Virus record (IMG/VR): IMGVR_UViG_3300042891_000779
Location: 1-42,731 of that record
Source of the DNA: a virus
DNA: 42,731 nt
Reading direction: 5' to 3' (one strand)
Made by a program: the position numbers and the translations under genes. How positions within the stretch are numbered: position 1 is the stretch's first letter; the number at the start of each line of letters is the position of its first letter. Below are positions 16,185-24,824 of the stretch, in pieces. A model generated the notes under the pieces. The model was not told the DNA's origin and searched no databases. It saw only the letters and a program-made list of their open reading frames with translations.

Positions 16185-17815
16185 ATCTGCTCCTTGAGCA
16201 CGGCCATGACGCGGCGCACTTTCATGCCCGCAAAGTTGACCTGCACCTCAAACCCGTAGCCGTAGCCGGGGTTGTCGGGACGAAATCGGAAGACGCGGCC
16301 CATGAAGCGGGTGCCTGTGCCAGGAATGCTGGCAGGGTCGTAGTTGCCTGCGCTCAACGTCGTCGAGGACACGTTGCCGACAGAGAACGCAAGGTCGGCG
16401 GGTGGGAATTTCATGTTGACGGCGCAGGAGATAGACGCATCACCCTGGTAGGTGTAGACGCTGTACAGCTCGGTCAACTCGACTTCGACGTAGACGTCGG
16501 TGACGGTGATCGGCGTCTGGCTCATGTAGTCAGCCAGCAGGACGGTGCCCGTAGATGGGTTGCCAGAAGCGTCGGTGCCAGGCTCAAAGACGTTGATTGC
16601 GATGGTATGAAGCGCAACCGTGGCGGTCGTGATGTTTGACTCAAGAATCTGGCAGTTTGGCGACGTCCAGTAGTAGCTGCGCGACGTCGCAGCGGCAGCG
16701 GGGTAGTAGGCGACGCTGTTGCCGGTGACGGCCGCGGTGCCTGTTGGGATCGTTATTCGGCTCCAGCGACCTTGCTGGTTGAGCATGTAGACCATGCCGG
16801 TGACGTCGGTTTCGTCGTCAATGGTGTGGGCGACTTGGAGCACCCCGAGCGGGCCTTTGGCCATGTTGAGGGTTTGGACGTTGCCAGAAAATCGCTGAAA
16901 TGCCATCGGCTGAACTCGAGCACCGTTGACGGTGTAGAGGTTGACGGGGAATCCGATTGTGCCGGTGTCGGTGTTAAAGACGACCTGGTTGTTCCATTCG
17001 GCCACAGGGTCTGTGTTCGTGTAGCCGTTGTAAATAATGCCGATGCCGTTATTGACCTGGCGAACTGACGCTGAATAGTTGAGAACGCCAGTGACGACGT
17101 ACCAACCTGACGGCTTGCCGACGATCAGGTCGTAGTTGCGGGGGATACAGGCGGTGACGTCGTCTTCGGCGAAACCGATCGTGATGTAGTTCGTTGACGA
17201 CCATGTCGCAAAGTCAGCAGCATTGGAGAAGTGGATGTTTGCTGTTGTTGACCAAGCAACCATACGGGCACCCCAAATGACGGTGCCGAACACTTGGGTA
17301 TCGCCAGTCGCTGCCATGCTTGGGATCGAGATGTTTGTGGCGGAGCCGACAAGTGCGCCCGTGGTGTCCAGCCGCAGCCGAATGAGTCGCTGATAGTCGC
17401 CTGCGATGTAGACAAAAAAGTCGCTAGTGCTTGAACTGACGCTAACGGCGGTTGGGCGCAGGGGAACAAAGTTGGCGACGCTGACAACCGACAGGGTATG
17501 TCGAGTGACGACGCTGCTGGCGTTGATGACGTACAGGTACGCGGCCGACGATGTTTTGGCAACGAAACAGACGCATCCGTTGATGATCGCTGGCGGTCCG
17601 AGATTGACCCAGTTGGCGTTGACAATGTTGCCGCTCGAGGTGTCGGTGCCGGTCAGGGTGCGCTTCGTCGGCGTGTACATGGGGACCAGGGTCGCGTCGT
17701 CCATTGCGACGGTGACGTTCTGGCCCGTGAACGTGTTACGGGGCTGCTTGGTGGCTGAGGCTCCGACGTAGTAGCCGCCGGTGAAGTCGTCCCATTCGAC
17801 GATCTTGGTGGCCAT
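16181..17815 (-). CDS. Tail nozzle-like virion protein (544 aa)
   Basis: A 544-residue, mostly beta-strand protein with repeating Trp/Gly-rich blades (VIWGARMVAWSTTANIHFSN, VVFNTDTGTIGF, GRWSRITIPTG). The pattern is like beta-propeller tail proteins of podoviruses, in the role of P22 gp10 or T7 gp12. The N-terminus WDDFTGGYYVGAS is the typical opening of that family. It is encoded directly after the adaptor gene and before a collar fibre, which fits the adaptor-nozzle-fibre order of a short tail. Family assignment is by pattern and position only. Confidence 0.65.
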   Translation of the reverse strand: MATKIVEWDDFTGGYYVGASATKQPRNTFTGQNVTVAMDDATLVPMYTPTKRTLTGTDTSSGNIVNANWVNLGPPAIINGCVCFVAKTSSAAYLYVINASSVVTRHTLSVVSVANFVPLRPTAVSVSSSTSDFFVYIAGDYQRLIRLRLDTTGALVGSATNISIPSMAATGDTQVFGTVIWGARMVAWSTTANIHFSNAADFATWSSTNYITIGFAEDDVTACIPRNYDLIVGKPSGWYVVTGVLNYSASVRQVNNGIGIIYNGYTNTDPVAEWNNQVVFNTDTGTIGFPVNLYTVNGARVQPMAFQRFSGNVQTLNMAKGPLGVLQVAHTIDDETDVTGMVYMLNQQGRWSRITIPTGTAAVTGNSVAYYPAAAATSRSYYWTSPNCQILESNITTATVALHTIAINVFEPGTDASGNPSTGTVLLADYMSQTPITVTDVYVEVELTELYSVYTYQGDASISCAVNMKFPPADLAFSVGNVSSTTLSAGNYDPASIPGTGTRFMGRVFRFRPDNPGYGYGFEVQVNFAGMKVRRVMAVLKEQM

Positions 17816-17818
17816 CAG

Positions 17819-18439
17819 TTACTGCCAGTTGACGTAAGAGTATTCGCGGGCAGTCTGGATTCGTCGGCCGGTTTTGCGGCGGACGTCGTCGCGCATCCTG
17901 TTCAGCAGGTCGTTGGACTGGTTCAGGTACACCTGGGCGCGGCCTTCGTCTTGGCGGCGGAGGGCGCAGAGGTATGCGCCGTAGGCGACGATCCATTGGT
18001 GCAGGAACGCGGGCATGAGCGGGGTCGAGCCGTCGGCGACGAGTTCGGGTTCGGCTCGGTAGTAGTAGAGGGTGCCGAGGACCATTTGGGTGCCGATGGG
18101 GTAAATCTTGGCTTGGTTGCCTGTGATCGTCCAGACGTATGGGTAGCCGAGGGCGTCGGTGTAGAGGAACTGGTTGAGGTCAACGTAGGTGACGGGTGCG
18201 TCGTTGACGACGAGTTCTTTAGCTCGGATGAAGTCGCTGGGGAGTTCGGCGGTGCCGATGTTCGCGGGGAACGCTAGTTGTACCGTATTGAGCAACCACG
18301 GCCAGTCGCGGGTCATGGTGATGACGTTCAGCGCGTCCTCGATCGCCTGGTTCACGACGCTGTCGGTGATGAGGCCGTCGCCGGATGACGGGATGGCGAG
18401 TCGGTTCTTGATCTCGGTGCGAAGCTCGCCCTTGTTCAT
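17819..18439 (-). CDS. Head-tail adaptor protein (podoviral gp4/gp11-like)
   Basis: The ATG at 18437-18439 gives 206 residues. The frame stays open far upstream, but that part is antisense-type sequence over the glycosyltransferase. The N-terminal helices (MNKGELRTEIKNRL ... SVVNQAIEDALNVI) and WPWLLNTV followed by ELPSDFIRAKELVV match the helical adaptor proteins that dock below the portal. The C-terminus holds MPAFLHQWIVAYGAYLCALR and a basic end. It overlaps the glycosyltransferase stop by 4 nt. It would connect the portal to the nozzle. Confidence 0.68.
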   Translation of the reverse strand: MNKGELRTEIKNRLAIPSSGDGLITDSVVNQAIEDALNVITMTRDWPWLLNTVQLAFPANIGTAELPSDFIRAKELVVNDAPVTYVDLNQFLYTDALGYPYVWTITGNQAKIYPIGTQMVLGTLYYYRAEPELVADGSTPLMPAFLHQWIVAYGAYLCALRRQDEGRAQVYLNQSNDLLNRMRDDVRRKTGRRIQTAREYSYVNWQ

Positions 18440-19248
18440 GCGGGTGAGCCTACTACGGCAGGCTGCTCGTTTTCTTGTAGTGGCCCGTAGCAGGCGTCGA
18501 GCTGCTCGGCGTAGGTCGCCGCTATCTGCGGCACCAACTGCTGTATCAGCCCGTTCATTTGGCGTTGCGCTGAGTGCGGGTCGATGTGTTGGAGGTAGAG
18601 GACTTTGGGGATGTGGGCTGTTTGGGTTGCGAGGGCTGTGCGGACTATCAACTCGTAGTCGTCGGCTACTCGGAGGTTGGGGTTGTGGCCTCCGATGGCG
18701 TGGTAGGTGGATGCCCGCCATGCCCGTACATGGTTGGGGGCTGAGACGATGTGGGAGAGGGTTGTGCGGTTGACCAGCACCCGGCAGGCCCAGACTTGGT
18801 GTGTTTCGTCCCAGTAGTGGGTGCCGTGGCCGAGGCCCCAGCCGTCTGGGTAGCGGTGGCTGGAACCGTCTGGGTAGACCTCTGCGCAGTCCGAGTAGGC
18901 GAATCCGACTGTCGGGTTTGTGAAGGCTGTGGCGAGTTCTTGGAGGCAGTTTGGGGTGAGTTGGTCGTCGTGGTCGGCTTCGACGAGGATGTCTCCGAGG
19001 CCGAGGCTGAACGCCATCTTTTTGACGTAGCCGATGTTGCCGCCTGAGGGGACATGGGGGCGGAAGTACCGAATTTTGTACCGTTCGTCGGAGCACATGC
19101 CGTAGACCTGTTGTTGGACGGCTTGGGTGGTTGAGTCGTCGTAGATGACCCATTCCCAGTCGGTGTGGGTTTGTGCTTTGAGGGAGGCCCAGAGTCGGGC
19201 GAGGGTGTCAGGCTTCGTGTTATACGTCGGGGTGATTACCGAAATCAC
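18436..19248 (-). CDS. Family 2 (GT-A) glycosyltransferase
   Basis: A 270-residue protein with a standard GT-A start, ISVITPTYNTKPDTLARLW. The nucleotide-binding acidic pair is DDS (37-39), and EADHDDQL (90-97) is the metal-binding DxD. LRVADDYELIVR near residue 200 is the catalytic-base motif region. It should transfer a sugar from a nucleotide-sugar donor. It lies between the fibre genes and the adaptor gene, overlapping the latter by 4 nt, so the acceptor may be a virion protein such as a fibre. Modifying a host surface polysaccharide to block superinfection is the alternative. No membrane segment, so it is cytoplasmic. Confidence 0.82.
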   Translation of the reverse strand: MISVITPTYNTKPDTLARLWASLKAQTHTDWEWVIYDDSTTQAVQQQVYGMCSDERYKIRYFRPHVPSGGNIGYVKKMAFSLGLGDILVEADHDDQLTPNCLQELATAFTNPTVGFAYSDCAEVYPDGSSHRYPDGWGLGHGTHYWDETHQVWACRVLVNRTTLSHIVSAPNHVRAWRASTYHAIGGHNPNLRVADDYELIVRTALATQTAHIPKVLYLQHIDPHSAQRQMNGLIQQLVPQIAATYAEQLDACYGPLQENEQPAVVGSPA

Positions 19249-19439
19249 TCAGGTTGCCACGGTTCCGGTGTGTTGCCTTCTGCGACCCAGGCAAGGTACT
19301 GCTGGTAGTCGGTGTTGTCAGGGTCGTGCGGTATTGACCACGTTGTCCCGTCTTCGTCAACACGTTGTAAGTACCGCCCGTCAAGATGCTGGGGGAACCA
19401 TTGGTATTGTGTCAAGTCGCAGTACAAGTATCTTCTCAT
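19245..19439 (-). CDS. Small fibre-partner protein A (64 aa)
   Basis: A 64-residue acidic protein with many aromatic residues that ends YLAWVAEGNTPEPWQPE. The same ending, YLAWLAEGHTPEPWE, closes the 62-aa protein at 21257-21445. Each of the two follows a fibre gene, overlapping the upstream fibre by one base here. The tail motif resembles XkdW-like small phage proteins encoded after fibres. A fibre-folding chaperone or tip-cap role is inferred from this repeated pairing. Confidence 0.6.
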   Translation of the reverse strand: MRRYLYCDLTQYQWFPQHLDGRYLQRVDEDGTTWSIPHDPDNTDYQQYLAWVAEGNTPEPWQPE

Positions 19440-20599
19440 CAGATTTCCGCCGATGCTGCGTTAGAAAGGAATAGGGACACAGCGTTGTAGCCGCTGTTTG
19501 AGCATTGGATGGCGAAGTAGATGCCGTCGCCTTGCGGCAAATAGTAGATATTTGAGCCAGTTTGCACCGTTGCGTCGCTCGCCCTTCGGAACGTTGGAGT
19601 TGGTGTTGCTGTTGTTGGGGTCGTTCTCATCGGGATTCTGACGTTTTGGGTGCCGTAGTAGTAGTTCCCACCAGCGAAACCAAGTACGCCTATCACCTCG
19701 TTGTACTGCCCATATGGGTATATCTGGAAGTACCGTTGACAAAGCAGAAGTTCGGTGCCGATTGGCCGTTGCTCGAACGAGGTTGCTTGCGGCCCTTGTT
19801 CTATCTGAAGCCCAGTCATGTACCAAGTCGCACCAGTAGTCGCCGCAACATCGGTGCTAGCGGCGACACCGTAAGCGTTTGATGTCCCCCAGGTGTTTGC
19901 GGTTGCGGCATGGAGGTTTGTGTCCGTCCCCAACGCAAAAGCGCAAATCGCTCCAAGGCCGACGCCAGTCACGGGCCATGTGGTCCCAGATGGCGGTGCA
20001 GGGATTTGGACGGTCTTGTATTCCCAAGTGTTCGCAGAGTTGATGTTGTATGACGCAACGTATACAGAGTTCTGGGCTGGGTTTTGGATGCCGAACGTGT
20101 AGAGGCCCGTGACGCTTGAGCGCACCCAGAATGAGACAGACATGGGTCTGCCTGCCGAGGTGCCCCACGCAAAGTCCTGCATGGACGTTGCTTCAATGTT
20201 CTGCCCGAGGAGGCAGTAGTTGCCGCCGGACGAGTAGGTGCCGCCAGTAGTCACGTTGACGGCAAGGCTGTTGCCGAAGCCAGTTGGGACTACCGATGTT
20301 GATTGGGAAACGGTGATTGTTCCGCTGGTTGCAAAGAAGTAGTAGCGGTCAAGGGTATAGGTGGTGCTTGAACTACCTGTGTAGGAGGCTGCTCCACGCT
20401 GGTTGATGCGCATGTCGCCGTTGATGATTTTGTTGCGGTTGGCGGTCGGGTTGAGCGGTGCCCATGCGGAGCCGTTCCAAACGAGCATCTGGCCCGTGTC
20501 CGTCTCGTAGATAACCATGCCCGTGTACGGGCTGGTGGGGCGGGTGGTCGAGGTGCACACCCCAGGGCGCAGGCCAGTCGCAAGATTAGAAATACTCAT
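19439..20599 (-). CDS. Tail fibre A with carbohydrate-binding-like module (386 aa)
   Basis: Residues 1-50 form an attachment module with PGVCTSTTRPTSPYTG, VIYETDTG and LVWNGSAW, nearly identical to that of the fibre at 20602-21267. It is followed by NKIINGDMRINQRG and a jelly-roll-like, Thr/Ser/Gly-rich domain (about 60-265) of the type that binds glycans in marine phage fibres. FEQRPIGTELLLCQRYF (about 270-290) is the conserved hinge, shared with the fibre at 21445-22482, and precedes a C-terminal tip domain. Likely receptor binding. It follows fibre B by two bases and is followed by its small partner gene. Confidence 0.72.
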   Translation of the reverse strand: MSISNLATGLRPGVCTSTTRPTSPYTGMVIYETDTGQMLVWNGSAWAPLNPTANRNKIINGDMRINQRGAASYTGSSSTTYTLDRYYFFATSGTITVSQSTSVVPTGFGNSLAVNVTTGGTYSSGGNYCLLGQNIEATSMQDFAWGTSAGRPMSVSFWVRSSVTGLYTFGIQNPAQNSVYVASYNINSANTWEYKTVQIPAPPSGTTWPVTGVGLGAICAFALGTDTNLHAATANTWGTSNAYGVAASTDVAATTGATWYMTGLQIEQGPQATSFEQRPIGTELLLCQRYFQIYPYGQYNEVIGVLGFAGGNYYYGTQNVRIPMRTTPTTATPTPTFRRASDATVQTGSNIYYLPQGDGIYFAIQCSNSGYNAVSLFLSNAASAEI

Positions 20600-20601
20600 G
20601 G

Positions 20602-21267
20602 TTAGTTCCTATACCCGTAGACACGAACCGTACCGTTTGAAAATGTGTTAGCGCCGCAAGAGATAGCGAATCCATCGTAGGCAGTTGATGTCGCATGAAC
20701 CGACGAACCCATTTCAATCATGCCGTTAGTTGCGTTGTCGCTATACACCTGCTGAGTCCAAAAACGAGTGAACGCTGCAACATTGGGGCTGAACACTTCA
20801 AGCATCAGCGACTGGATTTTGCTACTGTCCGAGTAGCCGATAATAATTGACGATTGTGCGCTTACTGCTGTGCCACCAACGGTCGTGCCCTGCACATACA
20901 GTCGTTGCTTGGCGTAGGTGGTTGTTGCTGGTGTAGTGCCAGACAAAAGTTGCAACGTAAACGGGTCGGTGCCGTTGCTTTGTACTGCGTCAATCATCAC
21001 CCTGTACACAAGGTACGTTGACGAGAAGCACGACGTTATTTGGGTTGTGCTTCCAGACAAAGCGGTCGCTTTGATGAATTCCAGCCCGACTGGGTTGGCT
21101 GTGCTGGTGGACAGGTACACCCAAGCCGACCCGTTCCACACCAACGTCTTGTCGGTGTCCGTTTCGTAGATGACCTGCCCCTCGTATGGGCTGGCGGGTC
21201 GTGTCGAGGAAGTGCACACACCAGGTTTGGCGATAGCAGACGGAGCGAGAAAGCTACTAATCGGCAA
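20602..21267 (-). CDS. Tail fibre B, short (221 aa)
   Basis: The start is taken as a TTG at 21267 because GGAGG stands six bases upstream; a longer frame would overlap the preceding gene by 50 nt with no ribosome site. Residues 15-48 repeat the attachment module of fibre A (PGVCTSSTRPASPYEG, VIYETDT, LVWNGSAW). The remainder is an unrelated beta-rich domain ending FSNGTVRVYGYRN, which looks like a compact receptor-binding head. It lacks the INGDMRINQRG and FEQRP modules. Probably an alternative or second fibre type on the same virion. Confidence 0.66.
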   Translation of the reverse strand: MPISSFLAPSAIAKPGVCTSSTRPASPYEGQVIYETDTDKTLVWNGSAWVYLSTSTANPVGLEFIKATALSGSTTQITSCFSSTYLVYRVMIDAVQSNGTDPFTLQLLSGTTPATTTYAKQRLYVQGTTVGGTAVSAQSSIIIGYSDSSKIQSLMLEVFSPNVAAFTRFWTQQVYSDNATNGMIEMGSSVHATSTAYDGFAISCGANTFSNGTVRVYGYRN

Positions 21268-21445
21268 CGGGGGCCTCCCACGGTTCGGGTGTATGGCCCT
21301 CGGCAAGCCACGCTAGATACTGCTCAGCAAGTTCGGGGTTCTCTGTAAGGTTGAAACAAAACTGCGCCATGACGGTTTCGCCGTGCTGGACGGTTTCTGC
21401 TTTGTAGCATCCCATTGTTGGGTCGTTGTGTTTGATGAACTGCAT
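21257..21445 (-). CDS. Small fibre-partner protein B (62 aa)
   Basis: A 62-residue protein that ends QYLAWLAEGHTPEPWEAP, paralogous at its C-terminus to the protein at 19245-19439. The N-terminal half (MQFIKHNDPTMGCYKAETVQ) differs. It overlaps the upstream fibre C gene by one base and the TTG of fibre B by 11 bases, so it is translated with both. The same inferred role as its paralogue applies: chaperone or tip component of the fibre encoded just upstream. Confidence 0.6.
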   Translation of the reverse strand: MQFIKHNDPTMGCYKAETVQHGETVMAQFCFNLTENPELAEQYLAWLAEGHTPEPWEAPVAD

Positions 21446-22482
21446 TACAACTCCGCATCAAATCTGAAGTAGGCCGATGTCGAGTTATTGCCCTGAACCA
21501 GCGCAGGACGGAACGCCGTAAGACTTGCGCTGCCTATCGTGGCATCAACTTGAATTGCGTTTCTGTTTTTTGTGAAGTCGCTGACAGAAATTGCTGTGAT
21601 TGCCCAGGCCCCAACGGTATCTGACACTCGTAACGTTGAATACGACACTCTGGATGAGGTAATGGGTACTCGCATTTGGACTGGTGTGTTGATGGCGAAA
21701 AAGGCTTGCGTGGTTGAATACGCAAATCCAAGCCCGTAGTGGCTGTATCCGTTGTTGTCTGTTTCGTTTGGTGCGTAGAAGTACCGCTGGCAGAGGGCTA
21801 ATTCGACACCGTAAGGGCGTTGCTCAAACGGGGTCGGCTGGACATTTGCCTCCAACTGCACACCTTCGAACTGGAACCATTCATCCGCACCAGCGGTACC
21901 AGAAGGGGTCCAATAGAACCACAAACCAATTTGTGTATAACTACTGTCAACAGTAAATGAGTACGAGTAGCGGGTCATTGTGGTCGTTGGGGTCACGGTC
22001 TGCTGCAACAAATAGGCACCGTTGGTCCAGCCAGTCGAAAACAATGCTCCACTTGACTGGTCAGTTCCTTTTCCGGCATATACGCCGATTGAAAATGTCG
22101 ATGGAGCATTTGCGCCCTTTTTGGCATAGAAACTTACGGTGGCGGTGCGGCCAGCAAACGTTTTAGACATGGAAGATTCAAGTGTTTGCCCAAAATAAAT
22201 TGCGCCGGTTCCTGTTTGCCCAGATTTGCGCTGCACCTTGCAGCCGTACCGCAAAAACGATGTATCTGCCGTCGCTTGACTAATAATAAGAGTGCTTGTA
22301 GTGGAGAGTTGGGTTGACCACCATCGGTCTGGGGCCTGATAAGTAACTGTTCCAGCGCTCGGCGTATATTCGCTGCTTGTGGTGCGCTGCCATACATCAA
22401 ACCCGCCGTTGATGAGGACGTTGCGGAACCCCAACCCAGCAGGCAACAACGCCGACGAACCCAACGCAGCAGAAATACCCAT
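21445..22482 (-). CDS. Tail fibre C with carbohydrate-binding-like module (345 aa)
   Basis: A 345-residue protein. A short N-terminus (GISAALGSSALLPAG) takes the place of the attachment module found in fibres A and B. Then comes NVLINGGFDVWQR, a jelly-roll-like domain (about 40-210, with TATVSFYAKKGAN), the hinge FEQRPYGVELALCQRYF (about 217-233) and a tip domain. The carbohydrate-binding and hinge parts are paralogous to those of fibre A. It overlaps the 132-aa gene upstream by one base. Likely receptor-binding fibre. Confidence 0.7.
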   Translation of the reverse strand: MGISAALGSSALLPAGLGFRNVLINGGFDVWQRTTSSEYTPSAGTVTYQAPDRWWSTQLSTTSTLIISQATADTSFLRYGCKVQRKSGQTGTGAIYFGQTLESSMSKTFAGRTATVSFYAKKGANAPSTFSIGVYAGKGTDQSSGALFSTGWTNGAYLLQQTVTPTTTMTRYSYSFTVDSSYTQIGLWFYWTPSGTAGADEWFQFEGVQLEANVQPTPFEQRPYGVELALCQRYFYAPNETDNNGYSHYGLGFAYSTTQAFFAINTPVQMRVPITSSRVSYSTLRVSDTVGAWAITAISVSDFTKNRNAIQVDATIGSASLTAFRPALVQGNNSTSAYFRFDAEL

Positions 22483-22880
22483 CAGTTCTCCTTACGCCAA
22501 CCGACAACCGTCACGGTCACCTTCGACGCAGTATCCGCATACCCCCAGAGACGGTCAGCGGCAGCAGCCGTAGCCGACCCGACCAACACCAGCGCACAAT
22601 CCAACACCACCGTGTCACCAGCCGCAATCGGCAACGTGTGAAAGATACGGTTCTCGGGCGCAGCCTTCGATGCGGGCGACGAAGCCGACGACGACGTATC
22701 AGTCGAATCGTTGCCGAGCGACAGGTAGATGAGCCGGTCGGAGCCATCCGTGTTGCAGAAGATAATCTGCTTGATGACCCAGGTGTAGGCCGAGGTGATG
22801 CTTGACCCCAACGCTGCTGAGGTTGCGGTGAGGTATTGGGGGCCGAGAAGCCTTTGTTCGGTGCGGTCGCCTGCTGCCAT
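22482..22880 (-). CDS. Small beta-sandwich virion protein (132 aa)
   Basis: A 132-residue protein with alternating strands: SAYTWVIKQIIFCNTDGSDR, LIYLSLGNDS, then a Ser/Ala/Asp linker, FHTLPIAAGDTVVLDCALVL and KVTVTVVGWRK. The 'N-T-D ... L-Y-L-S-L ... L-P-I-A-A-G-D-T' pattern recurs in small phage fibre-associated beta-sandwich proteins. It sits between the collagen-like fibre and fibre C, with a one-base overlap to the latter. A fibre-joining or decoration role is inferred. Confidence 0.55.
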   Translation of the reverse strand: MAAGDRTEQRLLGPQYLTATSAALGSSITSAYTWVIKQIIFCNTDGSDRLIYLSLGNDSTDTSSSASSPASKAAPENRIFHTLPIAAGDTVVLDCALVLVGSATAAAADRLWGYADTASKVTVTVVGWRKEN

Positions 22881-22889
22881 TGCTACTCC

Positions 22890-24455
22890 TTACGGCCCGA
22901 CATCGGTGGTGATGATTGCCGTGAATTTTGGGTCGTTCATCGGGTCGGTTGACACAGCAGAGTTTACCCATTGGCTAGTGCCCGAACTGTAGACGAGGGC
23001 TTGCCCGTTCGCTGGTGTGCCGGTGATGGTCACGTCAGTCAGCCCGTCGAGGGTTTGTGAACCTTGCGGTCCGGTAGCACCTTGAGGTCCTTGGAAGCCT
23101 TGAGGTCCCTGCGTTCCTTGTGGGCCTTGTGCGCCCTGCGGACCTTGAGCACCCTGAGCTCCGATCAAGCCCCACCAGGTCGGGCTGGACGACGGCGTGT
23201 TGTTCAGGTTGACATAGTTGAGCGACACATACGACGAACCGTTGTACTCGACGACATCGGCGTAGGTGTAGGTTGTGCCAGCGGAGTAGGTGCCGACATA
23301 CGTCCATTGGGAACCTTGGGCCCCTTGAGCGCCCTGTGCCCCCTGCGCACCCTGGAACCCTTGCAGGCCCTGCGGACCCTGGAACCCTTGAAAGCCTTGC
23401 GGTCCCTGCGGTCCCTGCGGGCCAACCTGCGTGTACATGACCTGTACAGCAGTCACGATGATGCTGGGGATCGCGGGCGCGGGTGAAATCGCAGGCGTGT
23501 ATTGGAGTGACAGGTCGGTGTCGGTTGTCTGCCAGTAAAGTTCGATGTAGTCGTTGGCTTGCAGCGAGAGGACGAAGTTGACGGTGCCGATGGCGTGGCC
23601 GTCTACGCCGCCGTGGGATTCGACGACGCTCCACTTGCTGTCGGAATCTGCGAGGTTGCTGCCGTTGAGTTTCAGCCAGATGTTTGCGTCTTCAATCTGG
23701 TTGTTTGCGTTGACCCATTGGACTGAGAACGTGATGGAGTAGACGCCCTGATACCCGAAGGTAATTTGACTGTTGCTGACAATGCTGACACCGTTGGAGT
23801 TCGGGTCGGTGTTGTTCAGCGTGATTGCGTAGCCTGTGTTGATTGCGGCTGCTGTCTGGTCTTGCGTTGACCAGAATGAGCCCCAGTAGCCGAGGGCTCC
23901 GCCAGCTCCTTGGCTTCCTTGTGAGCCTTGGGCACCTTGCGCCCCTTGAGAGCCTTGGGAACCTTGCGGGCCCTGGAAGCCTTGAGGGCCCTGGACTCCT
24001 TGCGGGCCCTGCGTCCCTTGCGGGCCCTGTGCCCCCTGGGGCCCGATGTCCCCTTGCGGGCCTTGAGAACCTGTCGCGCCTTGGACACCCTGAGGGCCCT
24101 GAGCGCCTTGGGCACCTTGGAAACCTTGCGGACCCTGAGCGCCCTGAGTTCCCGTCGCACCTTGCGGCCCCTGTGTTCCCTGCGGACCCTGCGCTCCTTG
24201 GAATCCCTGTGGACCTTGTGGACCCTGGGGGCCTTGCACCGTTGACTGGGCTCCCTGTGCACCCTGCGCGCCTTGGGGGCCTTGGGGACCCTGGGCACCT
24301 TGTGCGCCGGTAGGGCCGATCGGGCCAAGCGACCCGGTCATCGCAACGATGATCTCGGTCTGCTGAACTGTCGTTACAAGCTGAGGTGCATTGCCGACCG
24401 TGGTGGACTGGTCAATGCCTTGAGGGATGATGACGTCGAACGTCTGTGTGGCCAT
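22890..24455 (-). CDS. Collagen-like tail fibre (521 aa)
   Basis: After an N-terminal domain of about 40 residues there is a long run of Gly-X-Y triplets of the GPQGAQ type (about 50-185), a globular beta domain (about 187-340) and a second triplet block (about 345-385). A small domain with a [19 protein letters not shown] motif follows, then a third triplet block (about 435-470) and a C-terminal cap. Such triplets form a trimeric collagen helix used as a fibre shaft. The matching DNA repeats are prone to slippage. The [13 protein letters not shown] module resembles carbohydrate-binding repeats in fibres and chitinases. Confidence 0.82.
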   Translation of the reverse strand: MATQTFDVIIPQGIDQSTTVGNAPQLVTTVQQTEIIVAMTGSLGPIGPTGAQGAQGPQGPQGAQGAQGAQSTVQGPQGPQGPQGFQGAQGPQGTQGPQGATGTQGAQGPQGFQGAQGAQGPQGVQGATGSQGPQGDIGPQGAQGPQGTQGPQGVQGPQGFQGPQGSQGSQGAQGAQGSQGSQGAGGALGYWGSFWSTQDQTAAAINTGYAITLNNTDPNSNGVSIVSNSQITFGYQGVYSITFSVQWVNANNQIEDANIWLKLNGSNLADSDSKWSVVESHGGVDGHAIGTVNFVLSLQANDYIELYWQTTDTDLSLQYTPAISPAPAIPSIIVTAVQVMYTQVGPQGPQGPQGFQGFQGPQGLQGFQGAQGAQGAQGAQGSQWTYVGTYSAGTTYTYADVVEYNGSSYVSLNYVNLNNTPSSSPTWWGLIGAQGAQGPQGAQGPQGTQGPQGFQGPQGATGPQGSQTLDGLTDVTITGTPANGQALVYSSGTSQWVNSAVSTDPMNDPKFTAIITTDVGP

Positions 24456-24812
24456 TTAGGGCCTCGTCACGTCTGCTTGTACGGGCTGGGTGATCCCTGA
24501 AACGAGGGTCGTTTTGACGCTCGAGGTGTCGGTCTGCTGAAGGTCGTAGTAATACTGAGTGCCTGCGGTGAGCAGGGCTGCGTCTGCTGCTGAAAGGACG
24601 CAAGTGACTTGCGCGTTGGTTGCGTCGGTGATCGTGCAGGTGAGGGTCGTCGCGCCAACCGCATCGGGTGTGGTGCGGAGCTGCATCGCGTAGCTGTAGC
24701 CGGTGATGTTGCCGATCGGGGTTTCGCCGTCGCTGGTCAGGTTGAAAATCAGCGAAGTAGTGTCGCCTCGGACAATCGTCAGTTCAGGGTTGAGTTTGCC
24801 AGGCGTGGGCAT
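24456..24812 (-). CDS. BppU-like N-terminal-domain protein (118 aa)
   Basis: A 118-residue beta-sandwich protein with LTIVRGDTTSLIFNL, YSYAMQLRTTPDA, CVLSAADAALLTAGTQYYYD and LVSGITQPVQADVT. This is the pattern of the N-terminal attachment domain of BppU-type baseplate/receptor proteins, here standing alone. It directly abuts the collagen-like fibre gene with no gap, so it may anchor that fibre to the virion. Confidence 0.6.
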   Translation of the reverse strand: MPTPGKLNPELTIVRGDTTSLIFNLTSDGETPIGNITGYSYAMQLRTTPDAVGATTLTCTITDATNAQVTCVLSAADAALLTAGTQYYYDLQQTDTSSVKTTLVSGITQPVQADVTRP

Positions 24813-24824
24813 AAACCGAGAGTA

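Noticed and set aside
18440-19153. Upstream extension of the adaptor frame to 444 codons
   Set aside because: The added part is Pro/Arg/His-rich shadow of the glycosyltransferase. The ATG at 18439 overlaps the glycosyltransferase stop and starts a normal adaptor.
19245-22482. Diversity-generating retroelement acting on the fibres
   Set aside because: The fibres share modules, but there is no reverse transcriptase gene or template repeat anywhere in the genome.
23843-24328. Long frames on both strands across the collagen repeats
   Set aside because: Repetitive GC-rich triplets keep all frames open. Only the Gly-X-Y frame has a start, neighbours and domain structure.
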